The notes beneath the pieces were generated by a model. The model saw only the letters and a program-made list of their open reading frames with translations, was not told where the DNA came from and ran no database searches. The position numbers were made by a program, and so were the translations under genes. A DNA stretch of 37,121 nt from Candidatus Melainabacteria bacterium GWA2_34_9 (lineage in GTDB: Bacteria; Cyanobacteriota; Vampirovibrionia; Gastranaerophilales; UBA9971), in NCBI GenBank assembly GCA_001784535.1, contig MFRJ01000046.1:1-37121 (forward strand), in the 5' to 3' direction. Shown here piece by piece: positions 23,773 through 31,916 of the stretch (within the stretch, counting starts at the first letter, position 1; every line of letters begins with the position of its first letter).

Positions 23773-25080
23773 ATGAAAAAGATTGCAATTCATACACTTG
23801 GATGCAGGGCAAATCAGCTCGAATCCTCTATAATTTCTGATAAATTTATGGAACTTGGCTGGGAAATCATAAAATTTAGCGAAGTTGCAGATGTTTATGT
23901 AATCAATACCTGCTCCGTAACCGGAAAAAGCGATAACGAATCAAGATATTACGCGAGAAAAGCAAAAAAAACAAACCCTGATGCCAAAATAATTCTTTGC
24001 GGATGCTACACACAGGTTTCCCCTGAAGAAGCTGCTCAGCTTGATGAAGTTGATCTGGTTCTAGGAAACACCGAAAAGCTTGAAATAGCCGAATTAATCA
24101 CAAATGGCAAAATTTTTGAGCAGGAAAACAAAATCTATGTTTCTGACATTATGCAACAAGATAAATTTCAGGACAAAGTTGTTTTTTCAGCCTCCGGTAG
24201 AACCAGGGCTAATATTAAAGTTCAGGACGGCTGCAATTTCAGATGCTCTTACTGTATAGTGCCTTATGCAAGAGGAAAAAGTAGAAGCAACGAGCTGCAA
24301 AATATAATTAATCAGGTTAATGAAATTACAAAACAAGGGTTTCAGGAATTAGTACTTTCAGGAATACATCTTGGTCAATGGGGGCTTGATTTAACTCCTA
24401 AAACCCACCTTGCTGATTTAATTAAAGAAATTGAGAAAATAGAAAGCTTGAAAAGATTCAGATTAAGCTCAATTGATCCTATGGAATTTACTGATGAACT
24501 TATAGAAACTATTACAAATTCCGAAAAATTCTGTCGTCATTTACATATTTCTCTTCAAAGCGGAAATAATGAAATATTAAAAGCCATGAGAAGGCGCTAT
24601 AATGTTGAATATTACAACAAATTAATCGAAAAGCTTGACAAAAACATTCCTGATATAGCAATAGGAAGTGATATTATAATCGGGTTTCCGGGAGAAACCC
24701 AAGAACAATTTGAAGACACTTGCGAAAACCTGAAAAAACTTCCTATAAGCTATATTCATGTGTTTTCTTATTCAAAAAGAAAAGGTACTCCGGCGGGTTT
24801 AATAGAAAATCAGGTACCTGAAAATATAAAAAAAGAAAGAAATAAAAGGCTAACAGAGCTTGCAAAGAAAAAAAATCTTGATTTCAGGGAAAGTTTTATC
24901 GGAAAAAACCTCGAAGTGCTTATTGAGCTTGCAAGAGATAAAAAAACAGGTTTGTTAAAAGGAATGACAGACAACTTTATTCCTGTTTTAGTTGACGGCT
25001 CGGATGATTTTAAGAATAAAATCGTAAGTGTCAAAATTAAAAAAGTAGAAGATACTAATACTTTCGGGAAATTTATTTAG
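23773..25080 (+). CDS. mtaB: tRNA t6A37 methylthiotransferase
   Basis: A radical SAM enzyme that adds a methylthio group to t6A at position 37 of ANN-reading tRNAs. IHTLGCRANQLES (6-18) opens the UPF0004 domain with its three cluster Cys (Cys11, then NTCSVTG and LCGCYTQ). CNFRCSYC is the radical SAM CxxxCxxC. The C-terminal ~65 residues form the TRAM RNA-binding domain. The TLGCRxNQ opening separates MtaB from MiaB and RimO. No ribosome site is seen, and TAAAAT ends six bases before the ATG, so a leaderless transcript is possible. The stop overlaps that of the convergent yibE/F gene. Confidence 0.93.
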   Translation: MKKIAIHTLGCRANQLESSIISDKFMELGWEIIKFSEVADVYVINTCSVTGKSDNESRYYARKAKKTNPDAKIILCGCYTQVSPEEAAQLDEVDLVLGNTEKLEIAELITNGKIFEQENKIYVSDIMQQDKFQDKVVFSASGRTRANIKVQDGCNFRCSYCIVPYARGKSRSNELQNIINQVNEITKQGFQELVLSGIHLGQWGLDLTPKTHLADLIKEIEKIESLKRFRLSSIDPMEFTDELIETITNSEKFCRHLHISLQSGNNEILKAMRRRYNVEYYNKLIEKLDKNIPDIAIGSDIIIGFPGETQEQFEDTCENLKKLPISYIHVFSYSKRKGTPAGLIENQVPENIKKERNKRLTELAKKKNLDFRESFIGKNLEVLIELARDKKTGLLKGMTDNFIPVLVDGSDDFKNKIVSVKIKKVEDTNTFGKFI

Positions 25081-26270
25081 GTAGAAACTTCTGATTCATT
25101 CTTATCTACATCTACAGAAGTATCAGATTCTTTGTTTTTATCTTTTCCAATTAAATATGCAGCAATTAAGGCAGTAATTGGTACGCAGAGGACTATTCCT
25201 ATACTGCCGGTGATTGCAGATGCAATTTCAGCCGCAATTGAGTTCAAATTAAGCAATTTTATCAAGGGTGCATTTGAGGCCAATAGAACAAGCGAGAAGG
25301 CGCCTCCAATGTAAGCGAGAATCAAAGTGTTGGACATAGCCCCCATGATGTCTTTTCCGACGTTTAAACCAGATCTAAAAAGGTCTTTTGTATTAAGTGT
25401 ATTATTTACATTTTTAAATTCATATATGCTACTTGCGATCGATATGCCTACATCCATTACTGCACCTAACGAAGCAATAATCATTCCCGCCGTTAAAAGC
25501 CCTGTATAGTCCAAATCAGGTCTATCTGCCCATAACATTACTGATTCCTGACTTCCAAAACCATTTAATGGCGCAAATTTTATTACAAGAGAGGACATTA
25601 ATCCTGCTATTATCACGCTTAAAATCGTACCAATTGAAGCAGATAAGCTTTTTAAATTTATTCCTGACACAATAAACATTGTTGCAAAAGTAGAAATTAT
25701 AGCTATAAACACTGTCATTAGTATTATCGGAAAGTTATTTAAAACAGCCGGAACCAGTACAAAAAATACAAGTACTACTGTTACCAAAATAGAAACTATT
25801 GACCTTAACCCCTGCATTCCTCCGATTATCATCAAGAGAGACAAAAATACTCCTACAAGTATCAATAAAACCGGAACTCTTTCCTGATCCGCAATATAAA
25901 AATCAACACCTTTAGGAGTTTCTTCAACACTTAAAATTACTCTGTTTCCTGCTTTAATTTTGATGTCATAAACAGGGTTAGAAGTAAGCTGATTATCGAT
26001 TTTTACAATTTTCCCTTTATACTTCCCACTTAAAACCAGCACTTTTACAGTTTGTGTAATTTGTTCTGTATGAAAAGAATCTTCAAGTTCTTTATTGACT
26101 TTTTCAGAAATAATCTGCAAAACTTTTCCGCTCGAATAGCTGACATTAGTACCAGAAGGAGCATCTGGACTGTCTTCCTGCGCAAATGCCGGCACTATAA
26201 AGTAAAAAATACAAAAAACAAGCAAAATTATCTTATTCAGATTGTTTTTATTCAAAAAAAACATTCTCAT
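25077..26270 (-). CDS. YibE/F family membrane protein
   Basis: A 397-residue exported/membrane protein. It has a signal-like N-terminus ending VPAFA, an extracytoplasmic region of about 100 residues with a small beta domain (VLVLSGKYKGKIVKIDNQLT), then seven or eight membrane spans with GGMQGLRSI and ASLGAVMDVGISIASSIYEF, the latter a family signature. Function is not established; the family is widespread in Firmicutes and Thermotogae. AAGGA sits only three bases from the first ATG (26270) and nine from a second ATG two codons on (26264), so either may be the start. It lies 13 bases after ruvB and is probably co-transcribed with it. Confidence 0.85.
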   Translation of the reverse strand: MRMFFLNKNNLNKIILLVFCIFYFIVPAFAQEDSPDAPSGTNVSYSSGKVLQIISEKVNKELEDSFHTEQITQTVKVLVLSGKYKGKIVKIDNQLTSNPVYDIKIKAGNRVILSVEETPKGVDFYIADQERVPVLLILVGVFLSLLMIIGGMQGLRSIVSILVTVVLVFFVLVPAVLNNFPIILMTVFIAIISTFATMFIVSGINLKSLSASIGTILSVIIAGLMSSLVIKFAPLNGFGSQESVMLWADRPDLDYTGLLTAGMIIASLGAVMDVGISIASSIYEFKNVNNTLNTKDLFRSGLNVGKDIMGAMSNTLILAYIGGAFSLVLLASNAPLIKLLNLNSIAAEIASAITGSIGIVLCVPITALIAAYLIGKDKNKESDTSVDVDKNESEVST

Positions 26271-26283
26271 TTTTCCTTAAAGA

Positions 26284-27363
26284 TTAAAACAAACCTTTTT
26301 GAATGGAAGAAACAGGATACCCGAGATGCCTGTATGCCTCAGGAGAAGCTTTTCTTCCTCTTGGTGTTCTCGAAATAAACCCCGCCTGTAATAAATAAGG
26401 CTCGTAAACATCTTCTATAGTTCTTACATCTTCTCCAAGTGCTACTGCGATTGTTTCTATCCCAACAGGACCACCGTCATATTTTTCTATAAGAAGCTTT
26501 AAAATTTCTCTATCTGTAATATCAAGACCAAATTTATCAACTTTTAATAGATCCATAGCACTGTTGGCAACTTCAGACGTAATAATTCCATCTGCTTTAA
26601 CCTGCGCATAATCTCTGATTCTTTTCAGCATCCTATTTGCAATTCTAGGAGTTGCTCTTGAACGGGAAGCTACAGTATAAGCTCCATCTTCGGTTATTTT
26701 AGCATTTAAAATCCCTGCCGTTCTTTTTACAATAAAAGTTAGTTCTTCTTTTGTATAAAATTCAAGCCTGTGTACTATGCCAAATCTATCTCTTAATGGT
26801 CCTGAAAGAGAACCTGCTTTTGTAGTTGCACCAACAAGAGTGAATTTTGGAACAGGAACTCTTAATGTCTTTGCAGTATGACCTTTTCCTATAGTTCTAT
26901 CTATAGAGAAATCTTCCATTGCAGGATAAAGAATCTCCTCTGCTAATTTATTAAGCCTGTGAATTTCGTCTATAAAAAGAAATTCATTTGGTTTTAGGCT
27001 CATTAAAATTCCTATTAAATCTCTCGGTCTTTCAAGAGCAGGAGCAGCTGTTGTTTTAATTCTTGAACCCATTTCATTAGCAATTACAGCCGCTAAAGTT
27101 GTTTTTCCAAGCCCTGGGGGACCGTAAAAAAGCAAGTGGTCAAGCGGTTCATTTCTTTTTTGAGCAGCTTCCAAACTAATTTTAAGTGTTTCTTTAAGCT
27201 GGGACTGACCTATATATTCATCAAGAGTTTTAGGTCTTATATTATTTTCAAAATTCATGTCAAATTCATTTTCAGCCGGCAATACAGCTTCTCTGGATGA
27301 ATTTTTTTTATTATCACTTATATCGGATTTTTGTAGACTTTCACCTTCTGATATAATAGCCAA
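26284..27363 (-). CDS. ruvB: Holliday junction branch migration ATPase RuvB
   Basis: A hexameric AAA+ motor that drives branch migration with RuvA. RPKTLDEYIGQSQLKETL opens the large ATPase domain. YGPPGLGKTTLA is Walker A, FIDEIHRL Walker B, and VGATTKAGSLSGPLRDRFG carries sensor I and the arginine finger region. The C-terminal winged helix ends with FISRTPRGRKA. The start appears to be TTG at 27363, with AAGGA nine bases upstream, giving a 359-residue chain with about 15-20 extra polar residues before the conserved core. An internal ATG at codon 36 is less likely because it lacks a ribosome site. It heads a two-gene unit with yibE/F. Confidence 0.96.
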   Translation of the reverse strand: MAIISEGESLQKSDISDNKKNSSREAVLPAENEFDMNFENNIRPKTLDEYIGQSQLKETLKISLEAAQKRNEPLDHLLFYGPPGLGKTTLAAVIANEMGSRIKTTAAPALERPRDLIGILMSLKPNEFLFIDEIHRLNKLAEEILYPAMEDFSIDRTIGKGHTAKTLRVPVPKFTLVGATTKAGSLSGPLRDRFGIVHRLEFYTKEELTFIVKRTAGILNAKITEDGAYTVASRSRATPRIANRMLKRIRDYAQVKADGIITSEVANSAMDLLKVDKFGLDITDREILKLLIEKYDGGPVGIETIAVALGEDVRTIEDVYEPYLLQAGFISRTPRGRKASPEAYRHLGYPVSSIQKGLF

Positions 27364-27437
27364 GTTCTTAATCCTTTTTGCTTTTATATTGATGATTAAT
27401 ATTATATCTGAAAATTTTAATCAATCATACTTAAAAA

Positions 27438-27480
27438 AATAATAAACTCCGGATCAGCATTCCAGAGTTTATTATTTTTT
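27438..27480 (-). terminator. Strong terminator after rlpA
   Basis: AATAATAAACTC (27438-27449) and GAGTTTATTATT (27465-27476) form a perfect 12-base stem, extended by GG/CC inside one mismatch. It starts about 20 bases after the rlpA stop and has T-runs on both strands, so it may insulate rlpA from ruvB in both directions. Confidence 0.9.
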
Positions 27481-27497
27481 TATATTATTTGTTTAAC

Positions 27498-28382
27498 TTA
27501 AACTTTGCCTAGTACTTCAACTTTAACTCTAGATACACCCGAGGAAAGCATGCCTATTTCACTTGCTGCCACTTTTGAAAGGTCAATAATTCTACCTCTG
27601 ATAAATGGTCCTCTGTCAGTGATTTTCACAATACATTTTTTGCCGTTATACAGGTTTGTTACTTGAACTACTGTGCCGAACGGAAGATTTTTATGTGCTG
27701 CGGTAAATTTATTATTACTGAAAACGCTTCCGTCAGCTGCAGATCTGCCATGAAATTTTCCACCGTACCAGGAAGCAAATCCTGTTTGCATAAAATCACC
27801 GTATTTTTGAACAAACGTTTCAGGTGTTTTCTTGATTGATCCTGTGAGCAATTGAAAATCTCTTACGATTCTTGCAACTCCTAATGAATCTCTTATATTA
27901 TTTACCCATATAAAAGCAAGCTCTGATGGGGTCATTCCGTATTCTTTAGCAATACTTGAATCTACAGTAAATAATACCTTGTTATTGATTCTAATAATAC
28001 CTGACCCGCTTTTAAAATCAGGAATTATATTTTCAGGATTTTCACCTGATTTAATAATACTATTTAAATTTTCTGCAACTATTTTAGCTCTTTGCTCTGT
28101 TGATAAACCACCGGCAGGATTGGTAATTCTTAATACTTCATTTTCTCCTATGTAAACAGAAACCGGTGTATATTCACCTTTTTTCTCTTTACTAAAAACA
28201 TATCTTGCTTTAATGAAATTACCTACAGGGTTATCATTTTTTGTTGAATGATAAATCGCGGATTTGTCATTGTTTGTTGCTGTTTCGGTAGTACTTGTTG
28301 CTACCGAATAAGAATAGCCTGTCAAAAATATAGTTAAAAAGGTTAAAGTTATTGCTAAACAGATACTCTTTCGACTTTTCAT
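27498..28382 (-). CDS. rlpA: RlpA-like double-psi beta-barrel protein
   Basis: An exported cell-wall protein of 294 residues. Residues 1-28 are a signal peptide with no lipobox Cys, so it is soluble or secreted, not a lipoprotein. Residues 60-180 hold a poorly known N-terminal region (AKIVAENLNSI, FTVDSSIAKEYGMTPSELAF) of a kind I associate with cyanobacterial RlpA-like proteins. The RlpA domain spans 200-294: GFASWYGGKFHGRSAADG, TAAHKNLPFGTVVQVTN and ITDRGPFIRGRIIDLS, with the conserved catalytic-type His and Asp. RlpA enzymes cut denuded glycan strands at the septum, though some are only binders. No SPOR domain is present. A 510-base gap upstream holds structured elements. Confidence 0.88.
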   Translation of the reverse strand: MKSRKSICLAITLTFLTIFLTGYSYSVATSTTETATNNDKSAIYHSTKNDNPVGNFIKARYVFSKEKKGEYTPVSVYIGENEVLRITNPAGGLSTEQRAKIVAENLNSIIKSGENPENIIPDFKSGSGIIRINNKVLFTVDSSIAKEYGMTPSELAFIWVNNIRDSLGVARIVRDFQLLTGSIKKTPETFVQKYGDFMQTGFASWYGGKFHGRSAADGSVFSNNKFTAAHKNLPFGTVVQVTNLYNGKKCIVKITDRGPFIRGRIIDLSKVAASEIGMLSSGVSRVKVEVLGKV

Positions 28383-28451
28383 ATTTTTAAACTCTCTTTT
28401 TGTAACCTTGATTCTCTTATTAAATTTGGTGATAAAGAACTGTCAAGTTCA

Positions 28452-28491
28452 ACAGGGCATAATTCAAAAAATAGCAAACTCCAAGCCCTGT
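28452..28491 (-). promoter_or_regulatory. Leader hairpin upstream of rlpA
   Basis: ACAGGGC (28452-28458) and GCCCTGT (28485-28491) are perfect 7-base arms around a 26-base A+T-rich loop, the only G+C-rich pairing in the leader. It lies about 70 bases before the rlpA ATG and does not match a riboswitch class I know. Confidence 0.4.
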
Positions 28492-28563
28492 AAGAAAAAT
28501 CTTATTTTTGTTTTTATATACAAAAAGAGGTCTTATACTTTTTTTTGAATTTGAATTTCCCTG

Positions 28564-28569
28564 ATTATA
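28564..28569 (-). promoter_or_regulatory. -10 box TATAAT, candidate rlpA promoter
   Basis: A perfect TATAAT on the minus strand immediately downstream of the large inverted repeat. The expected -35 position reads ACAATT, a poor match, so an activator may be needed. Confidence 0.35.
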
Positions 28570-28581
28570 AAAGGGGAAAAA

Positions 28582-28667
28582 CCATAAATTGTTTTTATAA
28601 TAATAATGGATAAATAAAAATGCTTAACATTTTGTTACAAATCTATTTTTTAAAAAACAATTTATGG
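28582..28667. repeat. 15-base inverted repeat with 56-base loop
   Basis: CCATAAATTGTTTTT (28582-28596) and AAAAACAATTTATGG (28653-28667) are exact complements. On the minus strand the second arm runs into TTTTT, so it could be a long-loop terminator for the HEAT gene. It could equally be a small mobile-element relic or an operator. Confidence 0.6.
28624..28641 (+). promoter_or_regulatory. HLR1-like direct repeat in the rlpA upstream region
   Basis: TTAACATT-TT-GTTACAAA has one mismatch to the HLR1 consensus, with the same two-base spacer as the element at 2137. Measured core to core (TTAACA to TTACA) the period is 11 bases, also fitting PhoB/PhoP-type boxes. Confidence 0.3.
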
Positions 28668-28825
28668 GTGCAAGCAACTAATTTTAAAAGATATAAAGAT
28701 TTTACACAGCTATTTTGTTAGTATTAAATATACATTCAAGAAACATGTAATACTTCTTTGTTTTATTGGACAAGGTAAAACATCTATCGATTTTAAAAAT
28801 GGATATTGTAATTGGTTTTAGACAA

Positions 28826-28851
28826 ATTCAGCGGACTAAAGTCCGCTGAAT
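28826..28851. repeat. Perfect palindromic repeat after the HEAT gene
   Basis: ATTCAGCGGAC-TAAA-GTCCGCTGAAT has 11 perfect base pairs and is far richer in G+C than its surroundings. It lies 42 bases after the HEAT gene stop without a T-run. The CAGCGGACTAAAGTCCGCTG core looks like a REP-type dispersed palindrome. Confidence 0.65.
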
Positions 28852-28892
28852 AATAGGTATTTAAAATTATAAATTACGATAAGCTTATATAA

Positions 28893-30161
28893 TTAAACTT
28901 TTGCAAGTTTGTCCTGAACAAAAGCCTGTAAATTAGGGTCTTTAATCCTTGATAAAAGAATATTTTTATCAATTTGTCCGGTTTTTCCTATTTTTGCAAG
29001 CGCAGAAATAGCCTCACAAACAACAGCTTCATTTTCATCCTGTTTTAAAGCCACCCTGATTAAATGAGGTGCACTATCTTCTAGCCCAAGCTCATTAATT
29101 ACAGTCAATGCTGCAAGTTTTCTCTTGGTATCATCTGTATTAAGCTCTTTATAGAGATTATGAATTTGCTTATCCCAAAAATCTTCTTCTTCATAAATCA
29201 ACAAATGATAAATTTCGTCAAGTTCAGCAAGAATATCTCTTTCTTCGTCATAAGTATACTGAGAATTTTCCATGAACATTGAAAATTTCTGTCTTGCTTT
29301 AATTAAAAGCTGGGCATATTTGCCATCAAGCGAATCTTCTGTATCCTCTGTCTCTTTTTTTACAAGATTTATGAGGCTTTCCATACATTCAAAAATTTTA
29401 AAATCAAGAATAACTCCCATAGGCCAGATTTCAGGGATCCCTGTAATTATGTTATCCAGCGCCTCAAGCGCTAACAATTTTGTTTTTTCATCTTTTGCTA
29501 AAAATAAAGTATGTATATCAGTTAACATAGCTATTTCACCGGCAATCAGTTCTGCCATGTTTGAACTGGACATGGCTTCCAATATAGCTATTGTGGCTTC
29601 CTGATTACCATAATTTGCAAGAAATTGTGCTGCTTCTATCTTTTCCCATTCGTCATCTGATTTAAGAGTGTTTAAATAAAATTCGTAAGACTGTTTGTGT
29701 TCCAGATTGCCTAATGCTTCCGCCACATTATTTCTAAGTGGCAAATAATATTTTTTCGAAGCTTCAAATAAGGCTTCTGCTGCTTCAGGTTCATTTACAT
29801 GACAAAAATATCTTGCTGCATAAGTTTGCTCTTCAACAGTACCATTTTTAAGAATCTCTATCATTTTATAATTTAACTCGGGTGATGAAAATTTACTTAA
29901 AGCCTCAGCTATATAGTCATCCCAGTCACCTTCATGTTTTTTAAAAAGATTAAATACGTTTTCTAAATTATCTTTATTTATCGCCTGAATTAGCATTTGT
30001 CCTGCTTTTTCTTTTATATAACTAAAAAGAACATCCGTGTTTTCCATTAAACACTGCCATGCTTCAATATCAGAATTGTTTATAATACTTTCAGCAGCCC
30101 TGCGAGCTTTTTCATTATTTTTACCCAACAACTCAGATGTGGTCGAATTTGGTAAATTCAT
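28893..30161 (-). CDS. HEAT-repeat protein
   Basis: A 422-residue all-helical protein with about eight HEAT/ARM-like helix pairs, for example PEAAEALFEASKKYYLPLRN followed by AEALGNLEHK, WEKIEAAQFLANYGNQEATI, and near the end NEAVVCEAISALAKIGKTG. Such solenoids serve as protein-binding scaffolds; in cyanobacteria some act as bilin lyases, but the lyase residues cannot be judged here and photosynthesis is not expected. No signal peptide or membrane span is present. GGAG seven bases before the ATG supports the start. It is divergent from mlaE, and rlpA lies 510 bases downstream with its own signals. Confidence 0.8.
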   Translation of the reverse strand: MNLPNSTTSELLGKNNEKARRAAESIINNSDIEAWQCLMENTDVLFSYIKEKAGQMLIQAINKDNLENVFNLFKKHEGDWDDYIAEALSKFSSPELNYKMIEILKNGTVEEQTYAARYFCHVNEPEAAEALFEASKKYYLPLRNNVAEALGNLEHKQSYEFYLNTLKSDDEWEKIEAAQFLANYGNQEATIAILEAMSSSNMAELIAGEIAMLTDIHTLFLAKDEKTKLLALEALDNIITGIPEIWPMGVILDFKIFECMESLINLVKKETEDTEDSLDGKYAQLLIKARQKFSMFMENSQYTYDEERDILAELDEIYHLLIYEEEDFWDKQIHNLYKELNTDDTKRKLAALTVINELGLEDSAPHLIRVALKQDENEAVVCEAISALAKIGKTGQIDKNILLSRIKDPNLQAFVQDKLAKV

Positions 30162-30343
30162 TAAAATACTCCGTTAAGTAATAACATTATTTTAAATTTT
30201 ACCACTATTAAAGAATAAGGAATAAAGAAAATTTTTATTAAATACTTACTCCCAAATATATAAACATGTGGTTAATAAGACCTAAAAAAACTTCGTGTTA
30301 ACATAACCAGCACCATAAGAAAAAGCAGGTAAATTTCAGAATA

Positions 30344-31099
30344 ATGTATAGAAGTGCAGTAGAGCAAATAGGAGAAGGGGGCATAAATTTAATTAAAACC
30401 TTCTGGTATATTTCCAGAGGGAAAATTAATTATGAAGAAGTTGCCAGACAAATAGTAACCACAGGAATCGGTTCATTATTTATCGCATCAATAACTGCTT
30501 CTTTTGTCGGACTTGTTCTGACTTTACAGATTTCAAACCAACTACGACAATTTGGAGCTGAACATTTTATAGGCGCAATTGTTTCAAGTTCAGCAATAAG
30601 AGAATTAGGTCCTATAATTTCTGCTATAGTTGTATCAGGAAGAGTAGGGTCTGCTGTTTCAGCAGAAATAGGGAGCATGAAGTCATCTGAACAAATAGAT
30701 GCTCTTATTGTATTTGGAATAGATCCTGTGAGATATTTAATAGTTCCAAGATTATTGGCTTCAGCGATAATTACTCCATTATTATGTTCATTATCAACTT
30801 TTCTTTGTATTATGTCTGGAATGGTTCTTGCAAATTCAGCATTTAATCTTAGTTTTGATACTTATTTGGATACAGTAAGATTAGTCAATACTACTTATGA
30901 TGTTTCTGTAATGCTCTTAAAAGCCTGCATTTTTGGAATTACAATAGCAATTGTTGCAACGACTACAGGTCTTCAGGTCAGAGGCGGAGCAGAAGCTGTA
31001 GGTGAAGCCGCTACAAAAACTGTGGTATGGAATTATATTCTTATTTTTATCTTTAATTATTTTATTAGTTCTTATTTCTTTAGGGTTGGTTATGAATAA
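30344..31099 (+). CDS. mlaE: MlaE/YrbE-type lipid ABC permease
   Basis: The inner-membrane permease of a phospholipid transport ABC system that moves lipids between inner and outer membrane. 251 residues with five or six spans. LTLQISNQLRQFGAEHFIGA, SSAIRELGPIISAIVVSGRVGSAVSAEIG and DALIVFGIDPVRYLIVPRL are the conserved stretches of the family, including the Glu-Leu-Gly-Pro loop that meets the ATPase. The ATG has only a distant GCAGGT site. It overlaps mlaF by eight bases. The layout E-F-D resembles the cyanobacterial/plastid TGD-type system; no mlaC or mlaB is nearby. Confidence 0.94.
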   Translation: MYRSAVEQIGEGGINLIKTFWYISRGKINYEEVARQIVTTGIGSLFIASITASFVGLVLTLQISNQLRQFGAEHFIGAIVSSSAIRELGPIISAIVVSGRVGSAVSAEIGSMKSSEQIDALIVFGIDPVRYLIVPRLLASAIITPLLCSLSTFLCIMSGMVLANSAFNLSFDTYLDTVRLVNTTYDVSVMLLKACIFGITIAIVATTTGLQVRGGAEAVGEAATKTVVWNYILIFIFNYFISSYFFRVGYE

Positions 31100-31823
31100 T
31101 TTTGACAAAAACGAACCTATAGTAAGTTTTAAAAATGTTTGTGTAGCTTTTAAAAACACGCGTGTGTTAAAAGACCTCTCTTTTGATATATATCCGGGAG
31201 AAATTGTAACTATAGCAGGTCCTTCCGGTTCAGGAAAAAGTACTATTTTAAAACTCTTAGGAAATATTATTCGTATGGATTCAGGAGAAATAGTTGTTAA
31301 CGCCTCAAGACTAGGCATGGCTTTTCAAAAAAGCGCACTTTTTAATTCTATGACCATCTGGAAAAACGTAGCTCTGGCTCTTGAAGAAACAACCAATTTA
31401 AGCAAAAAAAAAATAAGAAAAAAAGTAAAAGAAACTCTTGAAATGGTTTCCCTTTCTTATACAGAAAATATGTATCCTGATGAACTTTCGGGAGGAATGC
31501 AAAAAAGAATAAGTATAGCAAGAGCGCTTGTAGTTTCTCCTGAAATAATTCTTTATGACGAACCAAGCACCGGACTTGACCCGGGCATAGCATCAAAACT
31601 TGAAGATGACATGATTAAACTTCGTGATAAAACAGGGGTTACATCAATAGTAGTAACACACGATGTTGAAACAATTAAGAAAGTTTCAGATAGAGTATTA
31701 GTTCTTTATGACGGAAAAATAAAATGGGAAGGAACAAAAAATGAATTTATAACCGATAATTCTCCATATCCGAGAAGTTTTCGGGAAAGATGTACTATTG
31801 AAGATCTTTTATCCCAAACTTAA
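31092..31823 (+). CDS. mlaF: MlaF-type lipid ABC ATPase
   Basis: The ATPase of the MlaE permease. I place the start at ATG 31092, inside the end of mlaE and preceded by AGGG. The longer open frame from 31002 would add 30 hydrophobic residues that are only mlaE read in another frame. In the 243-residue protein, Walker A is GPSGSGKST (43-51), the Q-loop Gln80, the signature LSGGMQ (132-137), Walker B ILYDEP (153-158), the D-loop STGLD and the switch His in VVTHD. The C-terminal tail FRERCTIEDLLSQT may contact the partner subunit, as the MlaF tail does in E. coli. Confidence 0.94.
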   Translation: MNNFDKNEPIVSFKNVCVAFKNTRVLKDLSFDIYPGEIVTIAGPSGSGKSTILKLLGNIIRMDSGEIVVNASRLGMAFQKSALFNSMTIWKNVALALEETTNLSKKKIRKKVKETLEMVSLSYTENMYPDELSGGMQKRISIARALVVSPEIILYDEPSTGLDPGIASKLEDDMIKLRDKTGVTSIVVTHDVETIKKVSDRVLVLYDGKIKWEGTKNEFITDNSPYPRSFRERCTIEDLLSQT

Positions 31824-31916
31824 AATTTTTCAAAAATGTGTCATACAGTTATAAAATGAAGCGAAAAAACTCGAAAATATAACTATAATCAATACAAAAG
31901 GCGGAGGCATTTGTTT

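Larger units (their letters stand above)
28383..28892 (-). other. 510-base non-coding region upstream of rlpA
   Basis: No gene-like frame is visible. On the minus strand, in order, it holds a perfect palindrome (28851-28826), a 15-base inverted repeat (28667-28582) enclosing an OmpR-type direct repeat, a TATAAT box (28569-28564), and a 7-base-arm inverted repeat (28491-28452) in the presumed leader. The leader from the TATAAT to the rlpA ATG would be about 175 bases, long for a simple untranslated region. The ribosome site is AGAGAG about nine bases before the ATG. Confidence 0.5.

Noticed and set aside
28452..28491. Cyclic di-GMP (GEMM-I) riboswitch in the rlpA leader
   Set aside because: ACAGGGC resembles one conserved piece of GEMM-I, but the rest of the core and the tetraloop receptor are missing. 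No ydaO-type motif is present either.
31002..31091. 30-residue hydrophobic N-terminal extension of mlaF
   Set aside because: It is the mlaE sequence read in another frame. The ATG at 31092 with AGGG gives the normal ATPase N-terminus.
30917..31318. 133-codon minus-strand frame over mlaE/mlaF
   Set aside because: Lies entirely antisense to two clearly identified genes and its translation shows no protein-like motif.
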